A DNA stretch of 64,000 nt. Source: Synechococcus sp. UW69. GTDB taxonomy: Bacteria; Cyanobacteriota; Cyanobacteriia; PCC-6307; Cyanobiaceae. Numbering within the stretch: position 1 is the stretch's first letter; each line of letters begins with the position of its first letter. Where the stretch lies: contig NZ_UCNW01000009.1 in the NCBI RefSeq assembly GCF_900474185.1, positions 62,001-126,000 of the forward strand, written 5' to 3'. The notes under the pieces are model-generated. The model was not told the DNA's origin, did not search any database, and worked only from the letters and a program-made list of their open reading frames with translations. A program made the translations under genes and the position numbers. Positions 1 through 8,397 of this stretch are shown here, piece after piece.

Positions 1-106
1 CAATCGCAGACCCATGCCAGTGCTGTTCGCAATGCAGCACCATGATCGCAACATCTGCCTGATTCGTCCTGAGCGGTTCCGCTCTCGCCTTTGACTTCCA
101 GGCCAC
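1..106 (-). CDS. possible 5' end of a divergent gene cut by the left edge
   Basis: The complement of the first bases stays open from about position 106 to the window edge, with a GTG near 106 and an ATG at 43 as candidate starts. From the ATG the peptide would begin MVLHCEQHWHG. I do not recognise it. It lies divergent to the cysteine desulfurase gene, which is a plausible arrangement, but only 14 to 35 codons are visible. The reading may be chance. If the GTG start were right it would overlap the coding sequence that I infer upstream of the annotated desulfurase start. Confidence 0.2.
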   Translation of the reverse strand, partial: MAWKSKARAEPLRTNQADVAIMVLHCEQHWHGSAI

Positions 107-125
107 CACCCCCTGTGCGGCCGAG

Positions 126-1202
126 GTGGTGGAGGCGATGGCGCCCTTCTGGAGTGCGGAATGGGGCAATCCCTCCAGCCGTCAGCATCGGCTCGGCCTC
201 AGCGCCTCTGCAGCGGTGAAGCTGGCGCGACGTCAGCTGGCGGAGGCTCTGGAGGTGACCCCGGAACGGCTGGTGTTCACCAGTGGTGCGACGGAGGCCA
301 ACAATCTGGCGCTGCTGGGCCATGCCCGCGCCCTAGGCAAGGCCCATCTGATCAGCGTGGCCAGCGAACACCACGCCGTGCTCGATCCCCTCAAGCAGCT
401 GCAGCGGGAAGGCTTCAGCGTGACCCTGCTGCCCCCAGGCCCCGATGGACTGATCACTCCGGAACAGCTGGAGGAGGCGATCACCCCCGACACCCGGCTG
501 GTGAGCGTGATGGCAGCCAACAACGAAATCGGTGTGCTCCAGCCGCTGGAGCAGCTGGGTGCCCTCTGCCAGGCCCATGGCATCACCCTGCACAGCGACG
601 GGGCCCAGGCCTTCGGGACGCTGCCGCTGAACCCCGACGCCCTGGGGGTTGATCTACTGAGCCTCAGTGCCCACAAGCTGTATGGGCCCAAAGGCATCGG
701 CGCCCTGGTGCTGCGGGAGGGCATCGCCATCGAACCGCTGCAGTGGGGGGGCGGCCAGGAAGCAGGGCTCCGGGCCGGCACCCTGCCCACCGCCTTGATC
801 GTGGGCTTTGCCGCGGCAGCCCGCCTCGCGCTTGAAGAGCGGGATGAGCGCAACAGCCGGTTGCAACGCCTGCGCGATCAGCTCTGGGAAGGCCTGCAGC
901 AGCGCCTTCCCGGCGTGCTGCTCAATGGAGCGCTGCAGCCGCGCCTGCCCCACAACCTCAACATCAGCCTGCCTGGGGTGAACGGCAGCCGCCTACATCG
1001 GGCCCTGCGCCCCCACCTGGCCTGCAGCAGTGGCTCCGCCTGCAGCAATGGCGCTCCATCCCATGTACTGCAAGCGATCGGTCGCTCACGCGCTGAAGCC
1101 GAAGCCTCGCTGCGCCTGAGCCTGGGGCGCGACACCACAGCAGCCGAGGTGGAACAGGCCATCGCCGTGATCCACGACGCCGTCGCTGCCGCCCAGCTCT
1201 GA
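126..1202 (+). CDS. nifS: cysteine desulfurase, NifS/IscS type
   Basis: This is a PLP enzyme that takes sulfur from L-cysteine and passes it, as an enzyme persulfide, to iron-sulfur cluster and thiocofactor assembly in the cytoplasm. The PLP-binding lysine lies in SAHKLYGPKG (residue 184 counted from the GTG at 126) and the persulfide cysteine in SSGSACSNG (residue 306). The ATEANN cofactor-binding motif is near residue 55. The start is doubtful. Family homology begins earlier: in the same frame, codons 87-125 read AFDFQATTPCAAE, matching the LDYSATTPVDPRV stretch of IscS. No ATG, GTG or TTG precedes this after the in-frame stop at 60-62, so the true start may be the CTG at 69. Family and enzyme class are certain; nifS versus iscS naming is not. 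Confidence 0.93.
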   Translation: MVEAMAPFWSAEWGNPSSRQHRLGLSASAAVKLARRQLAEALEVTPERLVFTSGATEANNLALLGHARALGKAHLISVASEHHAVLDPLKQLQREGFSVTLLPPGPDGLITPEQLEEAITPDTRLVSVMAANNEIGVLQPLEQLGALCQAHGITLHSDGAQAFGTLPLNPDALGVDLLSLSAHKLYGPKGIGALVLREGIAIEPLQWGGGQEAGLRAGTLPTALIVGFAAAARLALEERDERNSRLQRLRDQLWEGLQQRLPGVLLNGALQPRLPHNLNISLPGVNGSRLHRALRPHLACSSGSACSNGAPSHVLQAIGRSRAEAEASLRLSLGRDTTAAEVEQAIAVIHDAVAAAQL

Positions 1203-1235
1203 TCCCCCTACGTTCCAGTCGACTGAGCTAGATCC

Positions 1236-2033
1236 ATGAGCAGCAGGGCCGAACTCTCCGTCGGGACCGCCATCCAGGAAGGCTGGCGTGCCTTTCGCCT
1301 GGCCCCCTGGGTCTTTGTCGGTTTTGTGCTGCTCAGCGCGCTGCTCGCCCAATTGGCCAATCTCATTCCCGTCCTGGGCGCGCTGGTGGCGACTCTGGTG
1401 AACCTTTGGGGCGGCGTCGGCCTGATCCGCGGCTCCTGGATCGCCCTGGAAGGCACCGCCCCCAGCTTCGAAGACTTCACCCGCTGGAACGGCTCTGCCG
1501 TCTGGCGCCTATTCAGCCGACAGTTGGTGCTGACTCTGCTGCTGCTGCCCATCGCCCTGCTGGTGATCGTCGTGGCCCTCAATGCCGCAGATGCCTGGAC
1601 CGTGTTTCGACCGCTGATGAACCTGGCGTTAACGGTGGACCCCAACGATCCGCAACTAGCAGACGCAGGCAGTGTGGCCGCCCTGGAGCTGGCGCTCAAC
1701 GTCAGCAGCAGCCCCCTGGCGTTGCTGACCCTGGCCGTCGGCTGGTTGTTCGCCACTTACATGCAGGTGAACCAAAGTTTCCTTGGCTTCATTGCGCTGC
1801 TGGAGGACCGGAACCCGATCGCCACCATCCAACGGGGCATCTCCGTGGTGCAGGGCCAGTGGTGGCAAGTGCTGGGCCTGCTGATCCTGCAGGTGCTGAT
1901 CCTGCTGCTGGGGGTTCTGGCCTGTGTGGTGGGTCTGGTGGCCGCCGCTCCGGTCTGCATTTGCATCACCGGCGCTGCCTACCGACAGCTGTTTGGCCAA
2001 GAGGACAAAACCGGCTTCATCAGCGCTCACTGA
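1236..2033 (+). CDS. polytopic membrane protein, unknown function
   Basis: The product is a 265-residue integral membrane protein with about five or six hydrophobic segments (roughly residues 25-60, 95-115, 165-185 and 215-250). It begins with an amphipathic [15 protein letters not shown] stretch that precedes the first membrane segment. A similar plan (IQ-x-AW-x-AF, then membrane helices, then a C-terminal G-rich helix pair ending near an AYR/AYE motif) is seen in the - strand gene at 5097-5774, so the two are probably distant paralogs. The plan resembles the loosely defined membrane families often labelled DUF975 or DUF4013, but I cannot assign one. The 3' end overlaps the convergent rsmH gene by 14 bases. 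No function can be stated. Confidence 0.8.
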   Translation: MSSRAELSVGTAIQEGWRAFRLAPWVFVGFVLLSALLAQLANLIPVLGALVATLVNLWGGVGLIRGSWIALEGTAPSFEDFTRWNGSAVWRLFSRQLVLTLLLLPIALLVIVVALNAADAWTVFRPLMNLALTVDPNDPQLADAGSVAALELALNVSSSPLALLTLAVGWLFATYMQVNQSFLGFIALLEDRNPIATIQRGISVVQGQWWQVLGLLILQVLILLLGVLACVVGLVAAAPVCICITGAAYRQLFGQEDKTGFISAH

Positions 2034-2904
2034 CCCTGCAGGCCAGGCGCCATTTAGCACTGCGGCTGCGGGGATTGGCCTCTTCCTCCTGCTCGGTGGC
2101 CACCACCGGCTTGCGGGTGATCCGTTGCAAGCGCTCATCCCGCAGGAAAGCCGTCTTCACACGGCGGTCTTCCAAGGAATGGAAACTGATAATCCCGAGC
2201 AGGCCCTCAGGCTCCAGCCAGTCGGGGGCCTGCTGCAGCAAGCGATCCAGCACCCCCAGCTCATCGTTCACCGCAATGCGCAGGGCCTGGAAGGTGCGGG
2301 TAGCGGGGTGAATCCGCCCTCGCCGCGCCTTGGGGGGGTAACAGCCCGCCACGGCATAGGCCAACGCGGCGGTACCGCCATAGGCGCCTTTCTCCTTGAT
2401 GTCGGCTTTGATCCGTCGGGCGATACGGCGGGAGAGCCGTTCCTCCCCATAGCCATAGATCAGATCCGCCAGCTCGTTTTCCTCCAGGCGTCCGATGAGC
2501 TCGGCCGCGGTCTCCCCCTCACCCCCCGCATTCATGCGCATGTCCAACGGACCATCGAGGCGAAAACTGAAACCACGCTCCGCCACATCCAACTGGGGAC
2601 TGCTTACCCCTAAGTCGGCCAGCACCATCACGGCGGGCTCGGGCGGCACAAAGTCGGCAAAGTTGGTGGCGACGATCGAAACACGCTCTCCGAAGGAGGC
2701 CAAACGCTCCGCCGCCGCCGCCCGGGCCGTGGCGTCCTGGTCCAAGCCGATCAAGTGCAGGCCTGGATGCTGTTCCAACAACAGGGCGCTATGGCCGCCA
2801 CCACCGAGGGTGGCGTCAATCAACAGGCCCTCTGGGCGCGGGATCTGCCGGGCTGCATCCAGCACCGCATCGGCCAGTACGGGCACATGGCTGAAGGGGG
2901 GCAC
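2020..2904 (-). CDS. rsmH: 16S rRNA (cytosine-1402-N4) methyltransferase RsmH
   Basis: RsmH (MraW) uses S-adenosylmethionine to methylate N4 of C1402 in the decoding centre of 16S rRNA. The 294-residue protein has the family start [11 protein letters not shown] and the SAM-binding glycine loop [10 protein letters not shown] at about residues 30-39. It also has the ISFHSLEDR motif near residue 245 and the usual basic C-terminus ([12 protein letters not shown]). Length fits the family. In many bacteria mraW heads the division and cell wall cluster, but here it stands alone, divergent from ndhH with a 54-base gap that must hold both promoters. Its 3' end overlaps the preceding membrane protein gene. 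Confidence 0.96.
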   Translation of the reverse strand: MPPFSHVPVLADAVLDAARQIPRPEGLLIDATLGGGGHSALLLEQHPGLHLIGLDQDATARAAAAERLASFGERVSIVATNFADFVPPEPAVMVLADLGVSSPQLDVAERGFSFRLDGPLDMRMNAGGEGETAAELIGRLEENELADLIYGYGEERLSRRIARRIKADIKEKGAYGGTAALAYAVAGCYPPKARRGRIHPATRTFQALRIAVNDELGVLDRLLQQAPDWLEPEGLLGIISFHSLEDRRVKTAFLRDERLQRITRKPVVATEQEEEANPRSRSAKWRLACRVSER

Positions 2905-2958
2905 AAGCCACAGGCGAAGACTCCTTAAGATCTACTCATCGATCGGACCACCGCTCCC

Positions 2959-4143
2959 ATGACGCAGCTGGAAACGCGCACGGAGCCCATGGTGGTGAAC
3001 TTCGGGCCCCACCACCCCTCCATGCACGGGGTGCTGCGGCTCGTGGTCACCCTCGATGGTGAGGATGTGGTCGACTGCGAACCGGTGATCGGATACCTCC
3101 ATCGCGGCATGGAGAAGATCGCCGAGAACCGCACGAACGTGATGTTCGTGCCCTACGTGAGCCGCATGGACTACGCGGCGGGAATGTTCTACGAGGCGAT
3201 CGTGGTGAACGCCCCGGAAAAACTGGCGGACATCCCCGTGCCCAAGCGGGCCAGCTACATCCGGGTGCTGATGCTGGAACTCAACCGCATCGCCAACCAC
3301 CTGCTCTGGCTTGGACCCTTCCTCGCTGACGTGGGGGCCCAGACACCGTTCTTCTACATCTTCCGAGAGCGGGAGATGATCTACGACCTCTGGGAAGCCG
3401 CCACCGGCCAGAGGCTGATCAACAACAACTATTTCCGCATCGGCGGCGTCGCCGCTGATCTGCCCTGGGGCTGGCTGGAGAAGTGCCGTGATTTCTGCGA
3501 CTGGTTCGGCCCAAAAATTGATGAATACGAAAAGCTGATCACCAACAATCCGATCTTCCGGCGCCGCATTGAAGGCCTGGGAACGATCGAGAAGCAGGAC
3601 GCCATCAACTGGAGCCTCTCCGGCCCGATGCTGCGCGCCTCCGGCGTGCCCTGGGATCTGCGCAAGGTCGATCACTACGAGTGCTACGACGACTTCGACT
3701 GGCAGGTGGCCTGGGAGAAAGAGGGCGACTGCTACGCCCGCTATCGCGTGCGCATCGAAGAAATGCGCCAGTCGCTCAAGATCCTGCGCCAGGCCTGCGA
3801 CATGATCCCCGGCGGCCCGACCGAAAACCTCGAAGCCAAGCGCCTCAACGAAGGCAAAGGCAGCGATGCCACTGGTTTCGACTTCCAGTACGTGGCCAAA
3901 AAAGTGGCGCCCACCTTCAAGATCCCCAACGGCGAGCTTTACACCAGGCTGGAGTCGGGCAAGGGGGAGATCGGCGTGTTCATCCAGGGCAACAACGACG
4001 TCACCCCGTGGCGCTTCAAGATCCGCGCTGCCGACAGCAACAACCTGCAGATCCTTCCCCACATCCTTAAGGGGCACAAGGTGGCTGACATCATGGCCAT
4101 CCTCGGTTCCATCGACGTGATTATGGGATCGGTGGACCGCTGA
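2959..4143 (+). CDS. ndhH: NAD(P)H-quinone oxidoreductase subunit H (NDH-1)
   Basis: NdhH is the 49-kDa-like subunit of the cyanobacterial NDH-1 complex, located on the cytoplasmic side of the thylakoid membrane. It helps form the quinone-binding site for respiratory and cyclic photosynthetic electron flow. The 394-residue product carries the conserved PHHPSMHG motif at residues 17-24, the [11 protein letters not shown] segment, and [14 protein letters not shown] near the C-terminus. Length is exactly that of cyanobacterial and chloroplast NdhH. The ATG is preceded by a short divergent region shared with rsmH. The stop codon directly abuts the stop of the convergent gene at 4144. No other ndh genes lie in the window, in keeping with the scattered ndh genes of cyanobacteria. 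Confidence 0.97.
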   Translation: MTQLETRTEPMVVNFGPHHPSMHGVLRLVVTLDGEDVVDCEPVIGYLHRGMEKIAENRTNVMFVPYVSRMDYAAGMFYEAIVVNAPEKLADIPVPKRASYIRVLMLELNRIANHLLWLGPFLADVGAQTPFFYIFREREMIYDLWEAATGQRLINNNYFRIGGVAADLPWGWLEKCRDFCDWFGPKIDEYEKLITNNPIFRRRIEGLGTIEKQDAINWSLSGPMLRASGVPWDLRKVDHYECYDDFDWQVAWEKEGDCYARYRVRIEEMRQSLKILRQACDMIPGGPTENLEAKRLNEGKGSDATGFDFQYVAKKVAPTFKIPNGELYTRLESGKGEIGVFIQGNNDVTPWRFKIRAADSNNLQILPHILKGHKVADIMAILGSIDVIMGSVDR

Positions 4144-4650
4144 TCAACGCAGCCGGCAACGCTCCTTGCGGCTGAGCCAGAGCAGGAGCACCACCAGCAA
4201 CGGGGTCAACAGATCTGTGTAAAGCACCGACCCGGCATTTGACGGAGCGGTGTTGCTGTCCACTAACAGCGACACCACATGGCCGACACCGTCGGCAAAA
4301 AACCAGCTGCAGTAGCCGACCATGGCTGCCAGCAAATAGTCGCGGCGGCGGTACCAAAAACTGGTGAGGCCCAGGATGCCGATGGTGAGGTTGGCGTAGG
4401 CCACTTCGTTCTGGAAGGGGCTGTTAGGCCAGCCGATCTGTTCAGCAATGAACGGACCAAACGCCAGATGAGCCACAAAGCCGTACACACCGCCGATACC
4501 CAGAACCCAGAAGGCGATCCAAAGCAGGGATACCTCCGCCCATCGATCAAGCCGCCAGGCCAGGCGGGTCTGCAGAGCAGCCAAGAGCAGGGCCAGGATC
4601 AAGGTCCAGACCGGCACATTGGCCAGTAAGGCACGACTCAGAGCTTCCAT
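4144..4650 (-). CDS. small polytopic membrane protein, unknown function
   Basis: This 168-residue protein has about five hydrophobic helices: residues about 12-28, 40-62, 90-105, 107-127 and 145-162. It ends with a basic tail (RKERCRLR). It contains an aromatic central part (FGPFIAEQIGWPNSPFQNE) like that of small bacterial membrane proteins of the DUF6790 type, to which it may belong. The gene ends exactly where the convergent ndhH gene ends. I cannot name a function. The reading frame is well supported by its length and by codon use like that of its neighbours. Confidence 0.75.
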   Translation of the reverse strand: MEALSRALLANVPVWTLILALLLAALQTRLAWRLDRWAEVSLLWIAFWVLGIGGVYGFVAHLAFGPFIAEQIGWPNSPFQNEVAYANLTIGILGLTSFWYRRRDYLLAAMVGYCSWFFADGVGHVVSLLVDSNTAPSNAGSVLYTDLLTPLLVVLLLWLSRKERCRLR

Positions 4651-4774
4651 CCCCTCATCCGTCCAACACTGATCAGACTGTGGCCAGGTCAGCTGGTCGC
4701 ATCAAGCTCTGAACCGTTTTCTTCGTCGGCTGCAACGCACGGGTTATCTGCTGCCCGCGACCCTGACGGGCACG

Positions 4775-5092
4775 TTGTGGCTCAAGGGCCTGCATCCAGG
4801 CCTTCCGGGCCTTGCCTGCCCCCTTCGCACACTCACGGGCGTGCCCTGCCCCACCTGCTTTCTGACCCGAGCGATGGGAGCAGCCCTCACTGGTGATCTC
4901 AACGGATCGCTGCAATGGCATCTGTTCGGCCCCATCACCGCCATGGGGCTCGTGCTCTGGAGTGGCCTGGCTCTCTACCAACGCCGTCTCATCCCAAAAG
5001 GCCTGCCCCTCTGGTCCGTTCCCATCGTTGGTGGAGCTTTGATCAGCTACTGGCTGCTGCGCCTAAGCACCAACAACTGGCCCAGCGGCTGA
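4775..5092 (+). CDS. DUF2752 family membrane protein
   Basis: The product shows the hallmark of DUF2752: a cysteine-rich CPLRTLTGVPCPTCFLTRA stretch (Cys15, Cys25 and Cys28 counted from the TTG) followed by two hydrophobic helices. Function is unknown; the cysteine pattern suggests metal or redox binding at the membrane surface. The start is uncertain. The first standard start is a TTG at 4775, but the frame is open back to 4673, and the upstream residues (NRFLRRLQRTGYLLPATLTGTLW) read like a genuine basic N-terminus and first helix. No ATG, GTG or TTG exists there, so a non-standard start is possible. Confidence 0.75.
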   Translation: MWLKGLHPGLPGLACPLRTLTGVPCPTCFLTRAMGAALTGDLNGSLQWHLFGPITAMGLVLWSGLALYQRRLIPKGLPLWSVPIVGGALISYWLLRLSTNNWPSG

Positions 5093-5096
5093 ACCC

Positions 5097-5774
5097 TCAG
5101 CGCAACAGGCCGCGCTCATAGGCGACGTTCTGCAGGAAGAAGCTGGCCATGGGGATCACCACAAAGCCACCCAAACCACAGGTGACCAAGGCCAGAAACG
5201 CCACAACGATGCCGGTCAACACCTCAAGGCCCACAAAGCTCAAACCGTTCTCCGAGCGGTAGACCACCTGGAACGACTGGGCGAACGCTTCACCGATGCT
5301 CATGTCGGTGACGAAGATGCGATTCACAAACACCGGCGTGACCAACGCAACCGCAATGCCGGGAAGGATGCAGAGCAGAAAACCGATGGTCGTGGCCAGC
5401 GAAAAGAACAGCCCCGCCAGGAGATAACGCACCCAATGGCCTGTAAGCAGCTGACAGGCCGTCGCAATCGTCACCACCTCACCGCGCTCGTAATAGAGGG
5501 CAGGAACAGCCACCAGCAGCACTGACAACAGGCTGGCAAGGATTGTGAGAGGCAGCTGAACCAATTGAGCCAAAACCGCCCCGAGGCCCAGCGCCGCATC
5601 GCTGCTGCCGAGGGTCGCGGACACCACAACGATGATCAAGGCATAAGCGAGAACACCAAGCAGCGACAGCACGATGGAGCCCACCCAGATCACCAGCACC
5701 ACGGGGATGTGGTGCAGAAAGGCCTGCCAGGCCTTCTGAATGGACGGAGGCTCATGAGCGATGGGCGAGGCCAT
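5097..5774 (-). CDS. polytopic membrane protein, unknown function
   Basis: The product is a 225-residue membrane protein with a short cytoplasmic N-terminus (SIQKAWQAFLHHIP) and about five hydrophobic segments (residues about 20-50, 68-92, 108-140 and 178-212). The end AYERGLLR is similar in position to AYRQLFG in the protein encoded at 1236-2033. The shared layout suggests distant paralogy. There is no enzymatic motif. It is convergent with the DUF2752 gene (4 bases apart) and divergent from menI, 59 bases away. Function unknown. Confidence 0.8.
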   Translation of the reverse strand: MASPIAHEPPSIQKAWQAFLHHIPVVLVIWVGSIVLSLLGVLAYALIIVVVSATLGSSDAALGLGAVLAQLVQLPLTILASLLSVLLVAVPALYYERGEVVTIATACQLLTGHWVRYLLAGLFFSLATTIGFLLCILPGIAVALVTPVFVNRIFVTDMSIGEAFAQSFQVVYRSENGLSFVGLEVLTGIVVAFLALVTCGLGGFVVIPMASFFLQNVAYERGLLR

Positions 5775-5833
5775 GGTTCAAGCTGAACTTCTGTCAGGGT
5801 GACAGTCGGCACCGGCTTCAACAACACAACGCC

Positions 5834-6283
5834 ATGACCTCTGCCCCCTGGCTGGAGCTGAGCCGAACCGTGCGCTTCAGCGACACCGACGCCGCTGGTG
5901 TGATGCACTTTCAGCAGCTGTTGGGCTGGTGCCACCAGGCCTGGGAAGAAAGCCTCGAATGCTTTGGTCTTCCGGCTGGTTCGGTCTTCCCCGGCGGACG
6001 CGGAGAGCAACCCAGCGTGGCCCTGCCGATCGTGCACTGCCATGCCGATTTTCGCGCTCCGGTGCAGGTGGGCGACAAGCTGCTGATCCACCTGGAACCA
6101 GAACGGCTCGATCCCAGCAGTTTTGCGGTGAACAGCCAGGTGATGCTAGGGGAGCAGCTTGTCGCCCTCGGCTGCCTGCGCCATGTAGCCATCGACGCCA
6201 ACACGCGTCGCCGCTGTGTCCTGCCCGATGGCGTGGACCGTTGGCTGGAAGCATCAAGCCTCGGCCGAATCCAACCGCTGTAA
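5834..6283 (+). CDS. menI: 1,4-dihydroxy-2-naphthoyl-CoA hydrolase (hotdog thioesterase)
   Basis: This is a 149-residue 4HBT-type hotdog-fold thioesterase. The motif FSDTDAAGVMHF at residues 15-26 holds the catalytic aspartate (Asp17) of the family, as in the cyanobacterial DHNA-CoA thioesterase Slr0204. It hydrolyses 1,4-dihydroxy-2-naphthoyl-CoA to the free acid before prenylation, a late step of phylloquinone synthesis. The neighbours support the assignment: menE, menC, menA and menF follow directly. The 3' end overlaps the convergent menE by 30 bases. Without the neighbourhood it could only have been called an acyl-CoA thioesterase. Confidence 0.9.
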   Translation: MTSAPWLELSRTVRFSDTDAAGVMHFQQLLGWCHQAWEESLECFGLPAGSVFPGGRGEQPSVALPIVHCHADFRAPVQVGDKLLIHLEPERLDPSSFAVNSQVMLGEQLVALGCLRHVAIDANTRRRCVLPDGVDRWLEASSLGRIQPL

Positions 6284-7420
6284 CCAATCCCGCCAGCGCT
6301 GGCGCTGCCATTTCCCCAGCGCGGAAGGTGCCAAGTCGGGGCACAACACCCAACGCCGTGGTGTCTCCGCCGGCGCCCAGGAACGCGTGAGGGTCGCAAG
6401 GCGCTGAAGCACCGCACTGTCAGCGCTGCCCACCAGCGCCACAAGCCGGTGCCCCCACTCCGGATCATCAACACCCAGCAACAACACTGAACTCACCGGA
6501 AGCAATGCCGACTGAACCGCCGCCATCAAACGCTGCTCAAGCTGCTCAGGAAACACGGTTTCACCACCGGAATGAATGGCGCCATCCATTCGCCCCACGA
6601 TCTGAAGGCCTGGGGTGAAAGCGGCTCGATCCCCGGAGCGCCACCAGCCATCCGCATCCGTGAGCTGTTCGAACCGATCCGGCTGATCCGCACACCAACG
6701 TCCGAGGGCCAGCCGATCGGTGCGCACCTCTAGGGCGCCATCAGCGGCCAGGCGGAGCTCCACATCTACCAATGGATCCCCACAACCCTGCTCACCGGCG
6801 AGGAAGCGGGCCGGCGGCAACGCCGCCACCATCGCCGCCGTCTCCGTCGAGCCGTAACAGGGCGCTAGGGGCAGCATCAAGGCGCGAGCCTGCGCCGCCA
6901 ACTGAGGCCCGAGAACAGCACCACCGATCCAGATCACCTGCATCTCCTGCAGGAAGGCCACCCCGACGGGATGGGCCAGCAGTCGCGCCAGCTGCGTGGG
7001 CACCAATGAGAGCAGTACCGGCTTGGTCCCCCAAGAGGGCAGGCTCCGGCACCACGCGAGCAATTCGGTGGGGTTTTTCATCAACCCCGGCTCCAGCTGC
7101 TGATGCGAGGCACCCCAGCACCGAGCTCGCCACCAAGGCATCAGACCACTGACATGCGCCATCGGCAGTGGATTGAGCAGCAGGGTGACGGCGGGGTCGA
7201 GAGCCATCCCCTTTAACCAGTGCGCGGTGGCTGCTGCCGAACGGTCCAGATGGTCCAGGGGCTGGGCGCAACAACGGCTGCTGCCACTGCTGCCTCCACT
7301 GCGCACCAGCACGCCCGGCCCTGGCGGCAGTTGAGCGATGGGAGCAGCGTCCGCCTCGGGCGACAGGCTCACCCACTGCCCTGCCGCCAGACCGCGCTCC
7401 AGCCTCTCGAACTCGCTCAT
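6254..7420 (-). CDS. menE: o-succinylbenzoate-CoA ligase
   Basis: MenE is an ANL-family adenylating enzyme that activates o-succinylbenzoate to its CoA thioester in phylloquinone synthesis. In the 388-residue product the phosphate loop is the unusual SGGSSGSSR (about residues 41-49) instead of the usual TSGTTGKPK. YGSTET lies at 189-194, GRMDGAIHSGGE marks the hinge, and the C-terminal catalytic lysine is in SALGKWQRQRW. I chose the ATG at 7420 because it overlaps the menC stop by 4 bases and starts MSEFERL; the frame is open further upstream but that part is menC antisense. It is last in the menA-menC-menE operon. Confidence 0.92.
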   Translation of the reverse strand: MSEFERLERGLAAGQWVSLSPEADAAPIAQLPPGPGVLVRSGGSSGSSRCCAQPLDHLDRSAAATAHWLKGMALDPAVTLLLNPLPMAHVSGLMPWWRARCWGASHQQLEPGLMKNPTELLAWCRSLPSWGTKPVLLSLVPTQLARLLAHPVGVAFLQEMQVIWIGGAVLGPQLAAQARALMLPLAPCYGSTETAAMVAALPPARFLAGEQGCGDPLVDVELRLAADGALEVRTDRLALGRWCADQPDRFEQLTDADGWWRSGDRAAFTPGLQIVGRMDGAIHSGGETVFPEQLEQRLMAAVQSALLPVSSVLLLGVDDPEWGHRLVALVGSADSAVLQRLATLTRSWAPAETPRRWVLCPDLAPSALGKWQRQRWRDWLQRLDSAEA

Positions 7421-8397
7421 ATCGCCGCGGCCCAGACCACCTCTGGATCGGTGGAGAACAACGCCCCCGATGGCGTCCAGCCGGGGGCAAGACCCGGTGC
7501 CGCCGGCGTAGGGCCCTGCGCCTGAAGCCCAGCCAGATGCTCCAGCCAACGCCGACCAATGCCGGTTTCGAAGGCTGTGCTCACCATCCGTTGGGGCACC
7601 CCCGCCTGCAGCTCCCGCAACAGCACTCTGGGATCACCCTCCAGCGCGGGCCGCCGCACCTGCCAGCCGCTCCAGCTGCGCCGCAGCTCCGGCCGCTGGT
7701 GGAGTGATTCATCCAGGGCCACCGGTCCAAGCGCCGCCAACTGCTCCAGACCGGCTTGATCCTCCACCGCCAGAGGTTGTTCCAACCAGGCCAGGCGTGG
7801 GTCATCGCACAACCGTTGCATCCAGGCCTGCGCCGTGCTGCGATCCCAACCGGCATTGGCATCCAGGCGCAATCGAGCCGTGGGCGGCAGGTGCTGGAGC
7901 AGCTGATCGAGCAGCTGGTGCTCCAGGGGATCCGCCTCCGTCGCCACCTTCCACTTGAAGGTGCGCCCCTCAAGGCCTCTCACCGACTCCGCCACAGCTT
8001 CAAGGGCCGTGAGCATGGCCTCTCCTGACGGCAACAACAGCGCCGGCGCAGGAGCTTTCAGCCATCCCTGGGACGCCTGCCCCCCCACCAGCCCGTCCAA
8101 CTCCGCCAGCGCCGCACCAAGGCCAAAGCCCACAGGTCCCGGCGCATCGCGCAGCACGGCTTCCAACTGAGCCAGGGAGGGCACATCCGGCAGCGACGCG
8201 AGGGCGCCCTCACAAGACGACCACGGCGACGTCGACTGATCTGACTGCAGCGGTGCCACTTCGCCCCAGCCGACCGCCCCGTGATCGTCGTCAAGCCGAA
8301 GCAACCAGCCACAGCGCTCAGTCAGCACGCCTGCTGCCGTGCGCAGCGGCTGCAGCAGGGCAAAACGGAAGGGGCGACGCTGCAACCGGAGCGTCAT
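7417..8397 (-). CDS. menC: o-succinylbenzoate synthase
   Basis: MenC dehydrates SHCHC to o-succinylbenzoate. The product is a 326-residue member of the enolase superfamily with the complete catalytic set: KWK (Lys148 and Lys150) at the end of strand two, metal ligands Asp179 (LRLDANAGWD), Glu206 (WLEQPL) and Asp229 (ALDES). The start MTLRLQRRPF at 8397 overlaps the menA stop by 4 bases, which fits translational coupling, and removes a long low-complexity upstream extension that is antisense to menA. The downstream overlap with menE is also 4 bases. Confidence 0.94.
   Translation of the reverse strand: MTLRLQRRPFRFALLQPLRTAAGVLTERCGWLLRLDDDHGAVGWGEVAPLQSDQSTSPWSSCEGALASLPDVPSLAQLEAVLRDAPGPVGFGLGAALAELDGLVGGQASQGWLKAPAPALLLPSGEAMLTALEAVAESVRGLEGRTFKWKVATEADPLEHQLLDQLLQHLPPTARLRLDANAGWDRSTAQAWMQRLCDDPRLAWLEQPLAVEDQAGLEQLAALGPVALDESLHQRPELRRSWSGWQVRRPALEGDPRVLLRELQAGVPQRMVSTAFETGIGRRWLEHLAGLQAQGPTPAAPGLAPGWTPSGALFSTDPEVVWAAAI

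Noticed and set aside
1406-2311. Open frame of 301 codons on the + strand across the membrane protein and rsmH
   Set aside because: Out of frame with the clear membrane protein gene, arginine- and proline-rich, and spanning a convergent junction.
2932-4077. Long open frame of 381 codons on the - strand opposite ndhH
   Set aside because: It mirrors the codon bias of the strongly conserved ndhH gene on the other strand and its product has no recognisable domain.
6660-6680. TTCGAAC sequences like a tRNA T-loop (also near 59505)
   Set aside because: They lie inside menE and ndk coding sequence and no acceptor, D or anticodon stems surround them.
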